From: Cocos nucifera
Taxonomy: Eukaryota; Streptophyta; Magnoliopsida; Arecales; Arecaceae
DNA: 64,000 nt
Direction: 5' to 3'
NCBI GenBank assembly: GCA_006176705.1
Contig: QRFJ01000055.1
Coordinates: 124,001-188,000 of the forward strand
The translations under genes were made by a program, and so were the position numbers. Below, one piece after another: positions 10,425 through 21,830 of the stretch (position 1 is its first letter; every line of letters starts with the position of its first letter). The notes under the pieces were generated by a model. That model was not told the DNA's origin. It did not search any database and saw only the letters and a program-made list of their open reading frames with translations.

Positions 10425-12125
10425 GAGATCTTATCTCTAGCCGAGGTTGTCAACGGTCGCTCGGGAGAGATCTTATCTCTTGCCGAGGTTGACACTCGTG
10501 TTAGGACGAGGTCCTCCTCCTGTTCCTAACCGAGGTTGTTCACGATCGCTCGGGAGAGATCTTATCTCTAGCCGAGGTTGTCAACGGTCGCTCGGGAGAG
10601 ATCTTATCTCTAGCCGAGGTTGGCACTCGTGTTAGGACGAGGTTCTCCTCCTGTTCCTAACCGAGGTTGTTCACGGTCGCTCGGGAGAGATCTTATCTCT
10701 AGCCGAGGTTGTCAACGGTCGCTCGGGAGAGATCTTATCTCTAGCCGAGGTTGGCACTCGCGTTAGGACGAGGTTCTCCTCCTGTTCCTAACCGAGGTTG
10801 TTCACGGTCGCTCGGGAGAGATCTTATCTCTAGCCGAGGTTGTCAACGGTCGCTCGGGAGAGATCTTATCTCTAGCCGAGGTTGACACTCGTGTTAGGAC
10901 GAGGTTCTCCTCCTGTTCCTAACCGAGGTTGTTCACGGTCGCTCGGGAGAGATCTTATCTCTAGCCGAGGTTGAAGTGCGCGCTCGGGGGAGATCTTATC
11001 TCCTGCGGCCGAGCTTCTCTCGGGGGAGATCTTATCTCCTGCAGCCGAGGTGCGCGCTCGGGGGAGATCTTATCTCCTGCGACCGAGCTTGTTGCTCGCG
11101 TTAGGACGAGGTTCTCCTCCTGTTCCTAACCGAGGTTGTTCACGGTCGCTCGGGAGAGATCTTATCTCTAGCCGAGGTTGTCAACGGTCGCTCGGGAGAG
11201 ATCTTATCTCTAGCCGAGGTTGGTGCTCGTGTTAGGACGAGGTTCTCCTCCTGTTCCTAACCGAGGTTGTTCACGGTCGCTCGGGAGAGATCTTATCTCT
11301 AGCCGAGGTTGTCAACGGTCGCTCGGGAGAGATCTTATCTCTAGCCGAGGTTGGTGCTCGTGTTAGGACGAGGTTCTCCTCCTGTTCCTAACCGAGGTTG
11401 TTCACGGTCGCTCGGGAGAGATCTTATCTCTAGCCGAGGTTGTCAACGGTCGCTCGGGAGAGATCTTATCTCTAGCCGAGGTTGGTGCTCGTGTTAGGAC
11501 GAGGTTCTCCTCCTGTTCCTAACCGAGGTTGTTCACGGTCGCTCGGGAGAGATCTTATCTCTAGCCGAGGTTGTCAACGGTCGCTCGGGAGAGATCTTAT
11601 CTCTAGCCGAGGTTGGTGCTCGTGTTAGGACGAGGTTCTCCTCCTGTTCCTAACCGAGGTTGTTCACGGTCGCTCGGGAGAGATCTTATCTCTAGCCGAG
11701 GTTGTCAACGGTCGCTCGGGAGAGATCTTATCTCTAGCCGAGGTTGGTGCTCGTGTTAGGACGAGGTTCTCCTCCTGTTCCTAACCGAGGTTGTTCACGG
11801 TCGCTCGGGAGAGATCTTATCTCTAGCCGAGGTTGTCAACGGTCGCTCGGGAGAGATCTTATCTCTAGCCGAGGTTGACACTCGTGTTAGGACGAGGTTC
11901 TCCTCCTGTTCCTAACCGAGGTTGTTCACGGTCGCTCGGGAGAGATCTTATCTCTAGCCGAGGTTGAAGTGCGCGCTCGGGGGAGATCTTATCTCCTGCG
12001 GCCGAGCTTCTCTCGGGGGAGATCTTATCTCCTGCGGCCGAGGTGCGCGCTCGGGGGAGATCTTATCTCCTGCGGCCGAGCTTGTTGCTCGCGTTAGGAC
12101 GAGGTTCTCCTCCTGTTCCTAACGC
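10425..12125 (-). repeat. Hairpin tandem array 2 of the gag-only gypsy element
   Basis: Same 131-bp architecture as array 1, with 12 visible copies of the 47-bp gttaggacgagg subunit (10500 to 12092). A block of GGAGAT/ATCTCC-type hairpins ending in ttgctcgcgttagg occurs in the middle (10974-11098) and again at the right edge (11966-12090), which suggests a higher-order duplication. The right edge flank (aacgcggcgattattgactg) is the same as in array 1. Confidence 0.9.
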
Positions 12126-13179
12126 GGCGATTATTGACTGCTGCTTCTCCTGTCATCGCATAGGTTTTCGCATCCAGAAATAATATTATCGCAAGGGGAA
12201 GAAATTTTACCGAAGGGAAATCGTGGACAGCGCGCTCTCGTTTGAGGGGTCGACGGGGTGTTGTTCCTCGGAGCTTTCCTCGAGCAGCAAGTCCCGTCCA
12301 GACGACCTCCTCTATCTCCTGCCGGCCTTCATAATTTGGACCATGCTTCTCTTGACTTTGTCGCTGGGGATGACAATCACCGATGTAGCTAGCTCCTAGC
12401 TCCTCCCCGGGGTGGCGTTGATGACGCCGCGGGACGGCCAACCTTCTTGTCTTTTCCAGTTACGGCAGTGCCTATAGCCGATCTTCTCCTTGATCGCGCA
12501 TATTTGGAGAGGCCGTAGTCCTTCAGGTCTTGGCGGTTGGCTCTTAACTTTGCCGAGAATTCGAGTTAGAGGAGCGGGTCGTAGTTGCGGAACCTTCCGG
12601 GAGGGGGGCTTCGTTCCGTCCTTGCCAGCGCCGAACTTTATTTTGGAGGTTGAGTTGAGGAGTTCGGCTTTCCACCGAGCTTCATTTTACCTTGATGCCG
12701 AGCTTTGGGGTGAGCCCGGCTTTTCTCGCCCGAACTTCATTCCGCCTCCAGTGAACACTTTGTAGGCGGTTCCTTTGGGGGACATTCTGGAGCGTGAGTT
12801 CGGCCTTACTTGCGCCGAACTTCGTTCCACTTTCCCGCGGAAGCTTCCGCGGGAGGACTTCATACTTCTTTGTCGGAGCTTCCTCGCTGACGGGCTCATA
12901 GGTGGGTTCGGCCTTCCTCGCGCCGAACTTCATTCCGCTTCAGCGGGGGAACTTCTGCTCTCCGTTTCTCTCTTAGGGGCGATTGGGCTCCTCCCTAAGG
13001 CTGATTCTCCGCATTTCTTCGGCAATAAGTTCCGGGGTGGACGACCTCCTCATGCTGAACTCCTCAATTTGGTGCAAGCTCTTGTTGCTGGGAGACGGCG
13101 AATCGCTGATGCACCGAGATCTTTCCCAGGGGCAATGTGAACGACGCCGTAAGGTGGCCGACCTTCTTGCAGTCTCTGG
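12126..13179 (-). pseudogene. Decayed segment between gag and hairpin array, unit 2
   Basis: Near-identical to 6406-7460, with a few single-base indels and substitutions. It contains the same diverged second copy of the gag 3' end and the same gttcggcc/gcgccgaac inverted repeats. No protease, RT or integrase motif is found. Confidence 0.55.
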
Positions 13180-14626
13180 CTACGGCAGCGCCCTTAGCCG
13201 ATCTTTTTCTGCTTCAGGCCGGTACCGGAGGAATTTACCCAGCCGACCCGTTCTGACGAGCTCCTCAATTTCGTCTCGGAGCTGGATGCATCCCTCCGTG
13301 TCGTGGCCGTGGTCGTGATGGTAGAGGCAGTACTTATTTCGATCGCGCTTGTTTGGGGGAGATCGTAATCCTTCCGGTCTTGGCAGCTGGTGTTTTACTT
13401 CGGTGAGAATCTGGGTTCGAGGAGCGTTGAGGGGGGCATAGCGGCGGAACCTTCCGGGAGGAGGACTCCTTCGCGCCTCCTTTATCAGGGCGAGTTCGAG
13501 GAGTTCGGGCCCGCCTGCTTTCGTAGGGGGTCTGCGAGTGCAGCCGAGCTTCACCCAGCTCTTCCTCGTCCGCCAGCCGGTCCTTTCTGACGAGCTCCTC
13601 ATCTTTCAATTTGAAGGCTTCTTCCGCACGGGCATATCTCTCGGCTCGAGCCAGCAGGTCGGCGAAGTCCCTGGGATACCTTTTTTCCAGAGAGAACAGC
13701 AAGTTATTTTTCTGAAGGCCGCCCTTAAGTGCGGCCATCGCGACAGACTGGTCCAGGTCCCGGACTTCCAATGCCGCGGCGTTGAATCGAGTGACGTAAG
13801 TCCGGATGGATTCCCCTTGCTTCTGCTTGACGCTCATCAGGGAATCTGAACCTCGGCTCGGTCGTCGGCTGCTGATGAAGTGGGCCGCGAACCGACTGCT
13901 CATCTGGTCGAAAGAGAAGATCGTGTTGGGCTTCAACGCCGAGTACCAGTTCCTCGCTGCTCCCTTTAAGGTAGACGGGAAGGCTCGGCACAGCACGGCA
14001 TCTGAAGCGCCGTGAAGCAGCATCATGGCCCGGAAGGCCCCCAGGTGATCAACCGGATCAGAAGTTCCATCGTAGCTTTCCAGTTGAGGGAGCTCGAAGG
14101 TCGGTGGAACAGGTTCTTGCATGATTTTCTGCGAGAAAGGAGGGTCTGCACAAACGTCATCACCACGCGAGGGGGGACGAAGTTCTTCAATTCGCCGGTT
14201 CATTTCCAAGAGCCTTTGGCCCAGCAGGTCCTCACGGTCTCTGATCTCCAAGGCTTTCTGGTGAGATGGGCGCGAGGCTTCACCCTTGGTCGATCCATGA
14301 TCCGAACAAGGGCTCTCCCTCCTCCGCCTCTCCAATCCGGGTATCGGAGGTCGGGCTGCCCAGGCCGGTCGCTCTTGGACTGGATCATCCGACTTCGGAG
14401 AGTCCCGCGCCGGTCGGGCTGGCACTGGGACTTGTTGGTGCAGCACCGCCTGCACCGCCTCCGTGAGACCGCGAACGTGCTGGATGAGCTGGTTGAACTG
14501 CTCCGTATCCACCGCGGCTATAGACGGGGGCTGAGTCACCGGGGCCGGAGCAGGGACGGACGGACTCGGAGGGGATCGAGCCGCGGAAGCCGTCGAGCGC
14601 CGCGTCGAAGCCCTTCTGGGGGGCAT
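13180..14626 (-). pseudogene. Gypsy (Tat-like) gag, copy 2, best preserved
   Basis: The body is open from MPPRRASTRRS at 14626 to 13334 (430 aa): a Pro/Ala-rich N-terminus (residues 1-100), then the gag domain (about 165-345) with FELPQLESYDGTSDPVDHL, GAARNWYSALKPNTIFSFDQ and KRYPRDFADLLARAERYA. The C-terminal knuckle-like part (YCLYHHDHGHDTEGCIQLRDE) is in another frame, 13180-13602, overlapping the body by about 270 bases; joining them needs a +1 (or -2) shift. Copy 1 has the same arrangement. Tat-2 at 59530 carries the homologous gag. It may supply particles only if the shift is tolerated. Confidence 0.88.
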
Positions 14627-14763
14627 TTCCTCTTTCCAGAGAAGGAATTCTGAAGAGGGAGAAGAGAGATCCGGAGCAGGGGCGGAAAATCGTCGCCGAG
14701 CACTCCTTTAAGAACAAGGGAACCTCGAAGGTTCAGTCCCTCGTTCCCACAGACGCGCCAATC
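14627..14763 (-). other. Leader and primer-binding region of gypsy unit 2
   Basis: Directly inside the 5' LTR the minus strand reads GATTGGCGCGTCTGTGGG, resembling the TGGCGC...GTCTGTGGGAA sites of plant gypsy elements. A 137-bp leader precedes gag. Confidence 0.65.
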
Positions 14764-16168
14764 TGTTGGTGCAGAAATCCGTCGCCGCCGGAGGTCGCCG
14801 CAATCGAGGCCGCTGGGCGCCGCCGGGGACCTGCAAAACGAAGTCCCGTCCGGAACCGGTGGGGTGGTGGCTCCGGCAGGACCCTCCGACGGTCAAGTTA
14901 GTTTCCGACCAACAGTAATGGAGTGCTCGGAATGAGTTCCGGAGCTTAGAGATGTGGAGGAGAGCTTAGAGAGTTAAGAGTCCAGAGAGCTTAGCCTTAG
15001 GTATGTCGGGAGGGGTCCTTTTATAGCGGAGCTAGTTGATGGTGACGGCTGTGCCGTCTGGCAGAGAGTCGTCGGGCAGCATGGAGCTTGATGGTGACAA
15101 CTGCAGCCGCGTGCTGGCGGACCGCTCGAGGTTCGGCGGAGTCAGTCCCACTGGTGCCGTGTGCGGCGGATTGAGGGTGACAGCCATCGCCGCCTGGCAG
15201 TGGGTCGCTATCGCCCGCGGCGGACTGACCGATGGTACGGCGGACTGACTGATAGTAATGGTTGCAGAGCTTGCCGAATGAAGGGTTGAAGGCCTTCGTC
15301 GTGTGCCCATTTCGGGGGAGTTCGGGCTCCCGAAGAGGAAGATGGGAGGGAGTTCGGCTCCCACAGGCGTCTGGCAAGAGGTATGCAGCTAAGGTTCGTC
15401 CGCAGAAGAGTTCGGCTGCTGAGAAGTCGAAGCTCGGCCGTCTGGGGTTCGGCCGGCTGTTGGGGCTTGGGCTGAGGCTTGGACACTCGAGAGTTCGGTA
15501 GGAGCTCGGTCGGCCGAAGTTTGATGAGGGCGACCGCTGAGGAGTTCGGCCCAGTGACGACTGCTGAGGAGTTCGGTCGCCTAAGTGACGACTGCTGAGG
15601 AGTTCGGGCTCCTAAGTGACGACTGCTGAGGAGTTCGGGCTCGCTAAGTGACGACTGCTGAGGAGTTCGGGCTCCTAAATGACGACTGCTGAGGAGTTCG
15701 GCCGCTGAGAGGACTTCATTGAAGCTCGGCCGCTTGGAGTCGGCCCGAAGGAGTTCGGCCGCTTAGAGGTTCGAAGGAGCTCGGCTGGCCAGTTGAAGGA
15801 CTTTGGTTGCTAGTTGGTTCGGCCAGGGCTCGCTGAGGAGTTCGGTCGCCTAAGGTCGGTCCGAAGGAGTTCGGCCGTGGGAAGTCCGAGGGAGTTCGGC
15901 AGCACGGGCTCGCCTGGGGTCGGTCCGAAGGAGTTCGTCTCCCGAAGGAGTTCAGCCGCTTGGAGTCCAAGGAGCTCGGCCCTCAGGAAGTTCGGCTGGC
16001 GGTGGGAGTTCGGCCCGGACCTTGGCGCAGGGGAGTTCGGCCTCCAGGCCGTTCGGCCGTGGTAGGGGCTCGGCCTGGCGCCTGGCGCTATAGCTCTTCA
16101 GTGGCCTCTGGTTACATTGGGTTGAGCGTCGGGCCGGACTTCGGCAGGAGCGGGATTTATCCCCAACA
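14764..16168 (-). repeat. Gypsy LTR 3 (5' LTR in element sense)
   Basis: 1,405 bp, ends TGTTGG...CCAACA, followed by the target duplication. It has the same promoter box and ggagttcgg-rich U3 as LTR 1. In element sense it is the 5' LTR driving gag copy 2. Confidence 0.92.
15019..15026 (-). promoter_or_regulatory. TATA-like box of gypsy 5' LTR
   Basis: CTATAAAA on the minus strand with GGACCCCTCCCGAC downstream. It is identical to the box in LTR 1. Confidence 0.55.
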
Positions 16169-16173
16169 CAAGT
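16169..16173. repeat. Target-site duplication CAAGT, right copy
   Basis: Exact repeat of 2790-2794 directly after the LTR end CCCCAACA. Confidence 0.93.
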
Positions 16174-17469
16174 AAATTTATCAACTAAAGGCTTTAATTT
16201 ATCCAATTCATCCTTTAGGATATTGTTTTCTTCTTTTAACTTATTATGGCTACTAATTATCTCTTCCTTATGTTTCAAGAGTGTTTGAGTCATTTACTTA
16301 AGATTTCTATTTTTTGAGCTTATCTTTTTGAAATCTTTCATCAAATCATAAAATACATTTTGAAGCTCATCAAAGATAAAATCTGAATCAAAAGTGGAGA
16401 GTACCTCATGATCTTGTGCCATGAAACACAAGTTTGCTTCATTTTGGTTTTCTTCCTCCGTGCTTGACTCGTTGCTGTCGCTCCAAGTTGCTAACATAGC
16501 TTTCTTTTTGGTTCTTTTTGGCCCCTTCTTCAACAGAGGACATTCAGCTCTAAATTTTTCTGGCTTCTTGCAATCATAGCAAGTGGGCTGATCTCTCTTT
16601 TTTTCTTTTTCTTTCTCCCTACTGGCTTCTCCTCTAATGAAGTTCCTCTTCTTGAATCCTTGTCTTCTTCTTCCCATAAATTTTTTGAATTTTTTGATCA
16701 TCAGGGCCATGTCTTCATCATTTTTCTCACTGATGGATAGATCATCTTCTTCTTCGTCAACCATGGATTTCAGCACTATTGTTTTCTTCTTCTAGTTGTC
16801 TTCCTCATTATGCCGACTCATGGCTAGCTCATGTGTCATCAAGGATCCAATGAGCTCCTCTAGTGGTAGTGTGTTCAGATCCTTTGTCTCATGGATGGCT
16901 GTTACTTTAGTTTTCCATGACCTAGGCAAAGACCTGAGGATCTTTTTCACCAATTCACTGTTAGTGTAAACTTTACCTAAACTTTTTAAACCATTTATAA
17001 TATCAGTAAATCTTGTGTACATGCTAGTGACAGATTCAATGGAGTCAATCTTAAATAAGTCATATTAGTGAACTAGCATGTTAATTTTAGTTTCTTTTAC
17101 TTGATTTGTCCCTTCATGTGTGACCTCAAGTCTATCCCAAATTTTCTTTGTAGAATTGCAAGTGGAGATTCAGTTAAACTCGTTTGCATCAAGAGCACAA
17201 TAGAGTGCATTCATTGCCTTGGCATTTAATTAGATAAGTTTTTTGTCCATTTCATCCCAATCCTTCTCCAGCTTAGGAGAGGATGTGCCATTGACAATAA
17301 TTATAGGTGTGTGTGGGCCATTGATAATGACACTCCATATGTCATAGTCAAGGGCTTGAATGAAAATGCGCATGCGAGCTTTCCAATAGGTATAGTTAGA
17401 CCCATTGAAAAGAGGTGGCCTATTTGTGGATTGCCCTTCGGCAAGTGAACCTCCTAGTTGGGTTGACAT
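16174..17469 (-). pseudogene. SIRE-1 gag
   Basis: Minus strand, starting MSTQLGGSLAEGQSTNRPP at 17469. A gag domain follows (NGSNYTYWKARMRIFIQALD; later LVKKILRSLPRSWKTKVTAI at about 16915-16970), then an acidic stretch (EEEDDLSISEKND), a basic stretch and a CCHC-like knuckle CYDCKKPEKFRAEC at about 16545-16585 in which the usual His is Lys. The C-terminus is a coiled coil (KEEIISSHNKLKEENNILKD), cut at 16173 by the gypsy insertion. Stops after residue 79 and elsewhere (16792-17022 and 16294-16776 are the other open pieces) make it a pseudogene. The protein would form the element's particles in the cytoplasm. Confidence 0.88.
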
Positions 17470-17515
17470 GATCTTTGTCTCTAGTTGATAAGATTAACAA
17501 TTAGTAGAGAACCAA

Positions 17516-17527
17516 GGCTCTGATACA
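17516..17527 (-). other. SIRE-1 primer-binding site
   Basis: On the minus strand TGTATCAGAGCC, one base from TGGTATCAGAGCC, the usual copia site matching the 3' end of initiator methionine tRNA. It lies 2 bases from the 5' LTR end. Confidence 0.85.
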
Positions 17528-18164
17528 ATTGTTGCCTAGATAGATAACCCAAGAGGTGGGGGGGGGGGTGAATGGGGTTTTCAAAAATTAAAACAGATAT
17601 GTGTAGTGCTAAATGATTAAAACCTAAGTGAATCAAGTGTAAGAGCAAATAGAAGACACAATCAACAGCACACACACAAACAAGAAAATTTTATAGTGGT
17701 TCGGTGCTCTCCTAGCACCTACGTCCACTCCTTAAGCATACTCTTGAGAATTTCACTATAATCCCACAAGATTACAGTTGGATAAATTTTTTGGGCTCAC
17801 TATCCAAAAATTTAATTAATTTTTTCTTAGGTTCATTAACCACAACCCTTATAAGGATCAGACAAACCAATCTGAATAAACAGAGGGGAGAAAAAGCTCC
17901 AAAACTCAAGTTTTAGCCCGTGCTGAAATCAAGTACACGAAAAGAGGAAAAAAATTTTACAACTTGAAATGCCCCTTTGAATGAGCAGAAAAGTTATCCT
18001 TGCAGTTCGTTGAAAGCTTCTTTGAATGTGTGGAGTTAATACACTTGAGGATTCTTCAAAGCTTGAGAGAACTGATTGATTGGAGATTGGATATTCATTC
18101 AAGAATAGAGCGTGCTTTTCTTTCTCTCATTTTTCTCTTCTCTTTTAAAAAATAATCTTTCTTC

Positions 18165-18172
18165 ATTTTATA
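18165..18172 (-). promoter_or_regulatory. TATA-like box of SIRE-1 LTR
   Basis: TATAAAAT on the minus strand, downstream (in element sense) of the palindrome cluster. Position-based prediction. Confidence 0.4.
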
Positions 18173-18299
18173 TCTCCAGCATTTTTTCTTTTTGGTGTTG
18201 ATTGGAGTTCAAAAAAAGAAAAATCTATCCGTTGGAGAGCAGCAACTAGCCGTTGGAACGAAAAAAATCCTACTTGGAATGCCCTATCAAAAGGCTGTC

Positions 18300-18660
18300 A
18301 CTGTATCTCGAGACCTCTCGATTTGTCTCGAGATATCTCATTAGGTTATGAGGCCTCTCGGATTGATCAGAAGAGCTCTCGCCTTCAGTCGCACGAAAAA
18401 TCATCTTTCTGAAAAAATGGCTCACCTGAGGCCAAAACGTCTCGATTTTGAACGAGACATCTCGCTGGAACCACGAGACCTCTCGAAAATCCTGCGAGAC
18501 CTCTCACTCTTAGAGCACAGAAACTGGGTTTCTATCATCTGAAATCGAGACGTCTCGAGATTCACTCGAGACCTCTCGAAACCATGCCAGATCTGCATTT
18601 GCTGTGTGCCAGTCCACTCGAGAGCTCTCGAAAAAAATTCGAGACATCTCGAAGACTGCT
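18300..18660. repeat. Palindromic motif cluster CGAGACNTCTCG in SIRE-1 LTR
   Basis: Repeated copies such as tctcgagacctctcg, cgagacatctcg and cgagacgtctcg at irregular spacing of roughly 25-50 bp. Comparable clusters with other palindromes occur in the other SIRE-type LTRs of this window. Confidence 0.85.
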
Positions 18661-18851
18661 CCAAAGCATTTTTAGGAGATTTTTTGCACCAAACAAGGAG
18701 ATTTGATTTTTATTTGATTTCCACTTTATGTCTTTCTTATTTTGGTCAAAGAGCTCTCTTTCTTCTGATATTGAAATACTTAAAATAAAATATATTAGTA
18801 ATCACTTGCTTTAATGTTTGGTCATCATCAAAATCACTTAGGGGGTCAACA

Positions 18852-19150
18852 TCAGCTATCTTAAGAAAATGATCGTACATGAATCTTTCAGATTGATCAC
18901 CATCCTCGTGATGATCCTATGATCGAGAGCAGTTTATGAGTTAATTATGAAAATACATGTCTTAAATTTTCAACTATTAAAAATATGTATTATCAAACCT
19001 ATTAACTCAAAAGATGTATCACAAACATTTTTTACACAATATGATAGAAAAATTAATTTTTTATTAATTTTAAGTCAAAATTATAAAAATGCTCCTAGAA
19101 TGTGTATTATAAGTGTCAGCCAATCTGACTTATAAGGTATACATCTAACA
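18852..19150 (-). repeat. Copia-B 3' LTR remnant
   Basis: In element sense it starts TGTTAGATGTATACC after a purine tract (GTCAAGTGGGAGTT) and matches the first ~300 bp of the Copia-2 LTR (gtgtcagccaat, gatcaccatcctcgtgatgatcctatg). It then stops at the SIRE-1 LTR border. Confidence 0.75.
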
Positions 19151-21830
19151 AACTCCCACTTGACCTAAAGCCAATTGGCTACAAATCTAAATCCCATCGT
19201 TTCAAGGTAGGCTTCGATCTTCTACTAGCTTAATGGCTTCATCAGTGGATTTGCCACATTTTCTGCAGTGTCGACTATCTTGACCTCGATGTGTCCCTTC
19301 TTAAGGTAATCACGAATATGGTAGAAATTGCTATCACTATCTACTTGGAACTCTTCCAGCTTACAGCACCACCATTGCACAGGTACAAACTTTCAGATGT
19401 CGACTTTTGATCATTATAAAATCTGAGTTTGTATATCTCTGGACCTGGAGTTCTCCATTACCAAAAACCAAAAACATATTCTTAGTCCTTCTTAAGTACT
19501 TAAGGATATACTTCATAGAATCCAGTGCTCTTCGCCTGGATTCGACTGATACCTGCTCATGATACTCACAGCATGTGCGACATTAGGTTGTGTACACAGC
19601 ATGGCATACATAAGGCTATTGCTGAAGCATAAGAGATCTTGCTCATACATTCAATCTTCTCAGGTGTGTTGGGACACATCTTCTTAGAAAGATTAATGCC
19701 ATGTCTAAAGGGCACTAATCTGCTCTTGGAGTTTTTCATGCTGAACCTTTTTAGTACGTCTTGTATGTACATCTTTTGTGATAGACCCAGCATTCTTTTC
19801 AGTCTATCCTTATAGACCTTAATTTCTAATATGAAGGATGCCTCTCCTAGGTCTTTCATAGAAAACTTTTTTGACAACCACACTTTGACCATGGTCAACA
19901 TGGGAATATCATTCCCAATTAGAAGGATGTCATCCACGTACAATATGAGGAAGGCAATAGCACTTCCACTAACCATTTTGAATACACAGGGCTCCTCATC
20001 ATTTTTGATGAAATTAAATGATTTGATCATATCATTAAAATGAGCATTCCAGCTTCGAGATGCTTGCCTAAGTCCATATATGAATCTTTGCAGCTTGCAA
20101 ATCCTGTGATTATCATCACTGGATGTGAAACCAAATGATTGTTCTATATAAAAATCTTCCTCAAGATATCCATTTAAGAATGCCATTTTTATATCCATCT
20201 ACCATATTTCATAATTAAAATAGGCTGCAATAGTAAGCAGTGTGCGGATGGATTTTAGCATGGTCATAGACGAAAAGGTATCCTAATAGTCAATACCTTC
20301 GTACTAACTATATTCTTTCGCTAGTAGCCTAGCTTTGAATGTGTCTATATTTCCATCTGCATCTATTTTTTTTTTTGAAGATCTATTTACACCCAATAGG
20401 TATAATACCTTCAGGTGGATCTACCAAGGTCCAGACTTGGTTCAAGCGCATTGAGTCAATCTCTGACTTTATTGCTTCTAACCATTTCTCAGAGTCTGAT
20501 ATCATCTTGTTATAGATTTTGGGATCATCATCATGAATCTTATTTTTTATGAGAAATATTTTCTCTACATCCTCTTAAATAGTACCTAAGTACTTTTCAA
20601 GAGGATAGAAAATCTTATTTGATCTACGAGGTGGGGGAGGTTATGTTTGGATTGGCTCAGACTGATAGGATTTCGTAGGTTTCTTAGCTCGTTGCTTTTT
20701 CGAGACCTTCTCCTCGAGCTTAATCTATCTCCCAATGCTACCATCTTGAATAAACTATTTTTCAAAAAAAATAACATATCGACTCATAATCACATTGTGG
20801 TCTTCAAAAAGATAGAAATAATATCCTAACAACTTTTAGGATATCCTATGAACTAAGCTCTAAGGGACCTAGACTCTATTTTGTCTGCTTGCTATCTCTT
20901 GACATGGGCCGGATAATCTCAAATTTTGAGATGACTTAGATTTGATTTCTTACCATGCCATATCTCATACGGTGTGGTAGAAATGGTTTTAGAGGAAACA
21001 CTGTTCAATAGGTAGATAGCGGTCATTAAACTATGTCTCCAAAGAAATTTAGGAAGGTTTGTAAAACTCATCAAGGATCGGACCATATCTAATAGGGTCC
21101 AATTTTTTTATTTTGAAATTTTGTTGAGTTGAGGCATTTCAAGTGGAGTCCATTGTGAGACTATGCCATTTTTCTTAAGATAGTCTAGACATTTTTGACT
21201 AAGATATTTACCTTCTCGATCTAATCAAAAAATCTTAATGAACTTTCTGATTTGCTTTTCTACTTTATGTCTGAATTTCTTAAACTTTTCAAAGGCTTTA
21301 AACTTGTATCACATTAAGTACACATACCCGTACCGAGATAGTTCATCGATAAAGGTGATGACATAGAAATAATTGCCTTTGGCTGGCACATCAAATAAAC
21401 CACACACATCTGTATGTACCAAGACAAGTAGATCTATGTTCCTTTTCCCATGTCCCATAAAATGGAGCTTGATCATTTTTTCTTGAAGGCATGATTCATA
21501 AATCGGATACGACTCGAAAGTCAATAGATCCATTAGTCTGAATTTTTCCAATTTGTTAATCATGTCTTCTATTATATGATCTAGCCTAAGGTGCCATAGA
21601 TACCTTTCATTTAGACTATCTCTAGGTTGCTTAGTTCCTATGGCATTAATGTTTTGCTCGACATTAAACGTAGAGACATCAACATGCAACTGATAGAGAC
21701 CATTAATTAAGAAACTACTTGCAATTTTATTTCTTTCAAAATAAATAGTATAGTAATCCTTAAGAAAGTTAATTACATAACCTTCTTATGCTAAACAAGA
21801 AATAAAAATCAAATTCTTATTACAGGCACA
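19151..21830 (-). pseudogene. Copia-B pol: integrase, RT, partial RNase H
   Basis: The integrase zinc domain is at 21309-21689 (YLWHLRLDHIIEDMINKLE; ESCLQEKM), RT at about 20500-19570 with the catalytic YVDD at 19929-19940, and RNase H (KYILKYLRRTKNM near 19490) with an internal deletion near 19345 that removes its middle. The integrase core is fragmented by stops. It would encode reverse transcription and integration enzymes; it is dead. Frame changes around 20250-21300 match small indels relative to Copia-2. Confidence 0.85.

Larger units (their letters stand above)
2795..16168 (-). mobile_element. Gag-only Tat-like Ty3-gypsy element, tandem LTR-internal-LTR-internal-LTR
   Basis: Three LTRs (2795-4199; 9078 into the gap; 14764-16168) flank two internal regions. 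The outer ends are TGTTGG...CCAACA with a perfect 5-bp duplication. Each internal region, in minus-strand order, holds a gag gene, a decayed segment and a tandem hairpin array, then the 3' LTR. No RT, RNase H or integrase is visible in either unit, so the element is non-autonomous. GC content is visibly far above the neighbouring AT-rich DNA. The outer LTRs are each 1,405 bp and nearly identical by eye, so insertion is recent. The middle is uncertain because of the N gap. Confidence 0.85.
783..18851 (-). mobile_element. SIRE-1, Ty1-copia (SIRE/Maximus-like), interrupted
   Basis: A minus-strand element with its 5' LTR at 17530-18851, a primer-binding site next to it, gag at 16174-17469 and pol at 783-2794. 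It is split by the gypsy element at 2795-16168 and cut by CACTA-1 at 783; the rest of RT, RNase H and the 3' LTR would lie to the left. The reading frame on the two sides of the gypsy insertion is continuous once one copy of the duplicated CAAGT is discounted, so the gypsy jumped into a coding region. The lineage is judged from the coiled-coil gag C-terminus, the second zinc knuckle and the LTR ends. Confidence 0.85.
17530..18851 (-). repeat. SIRE-1 5' LTR
   Basis: 1,322 bp. In element sense it starts TGTTGACCCCCTAAG and ends ...CTAGGCAACA, with the characteristic ggttcggtgctctcctagcacctacgtcc region near 17699. A TATA-like box lies at 18165-18172. The U3 part (18300-18660) carries about a dozen copies of a palindrome with core CGAGAC(N)TCTCG. 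Confidence 0.87.

Noticed and set aside
9311..10529. Long ORFs across the undetermined bases
   Set aside because: They consist mainly of N and cannot be read as protein.
10447..11235. Repetitive ORFs in the hairpin array as a repeat protein gene
   Set aside because: The 131-bp unit is not a multiple of 3, so open frames come from local absence of stops and change between units.
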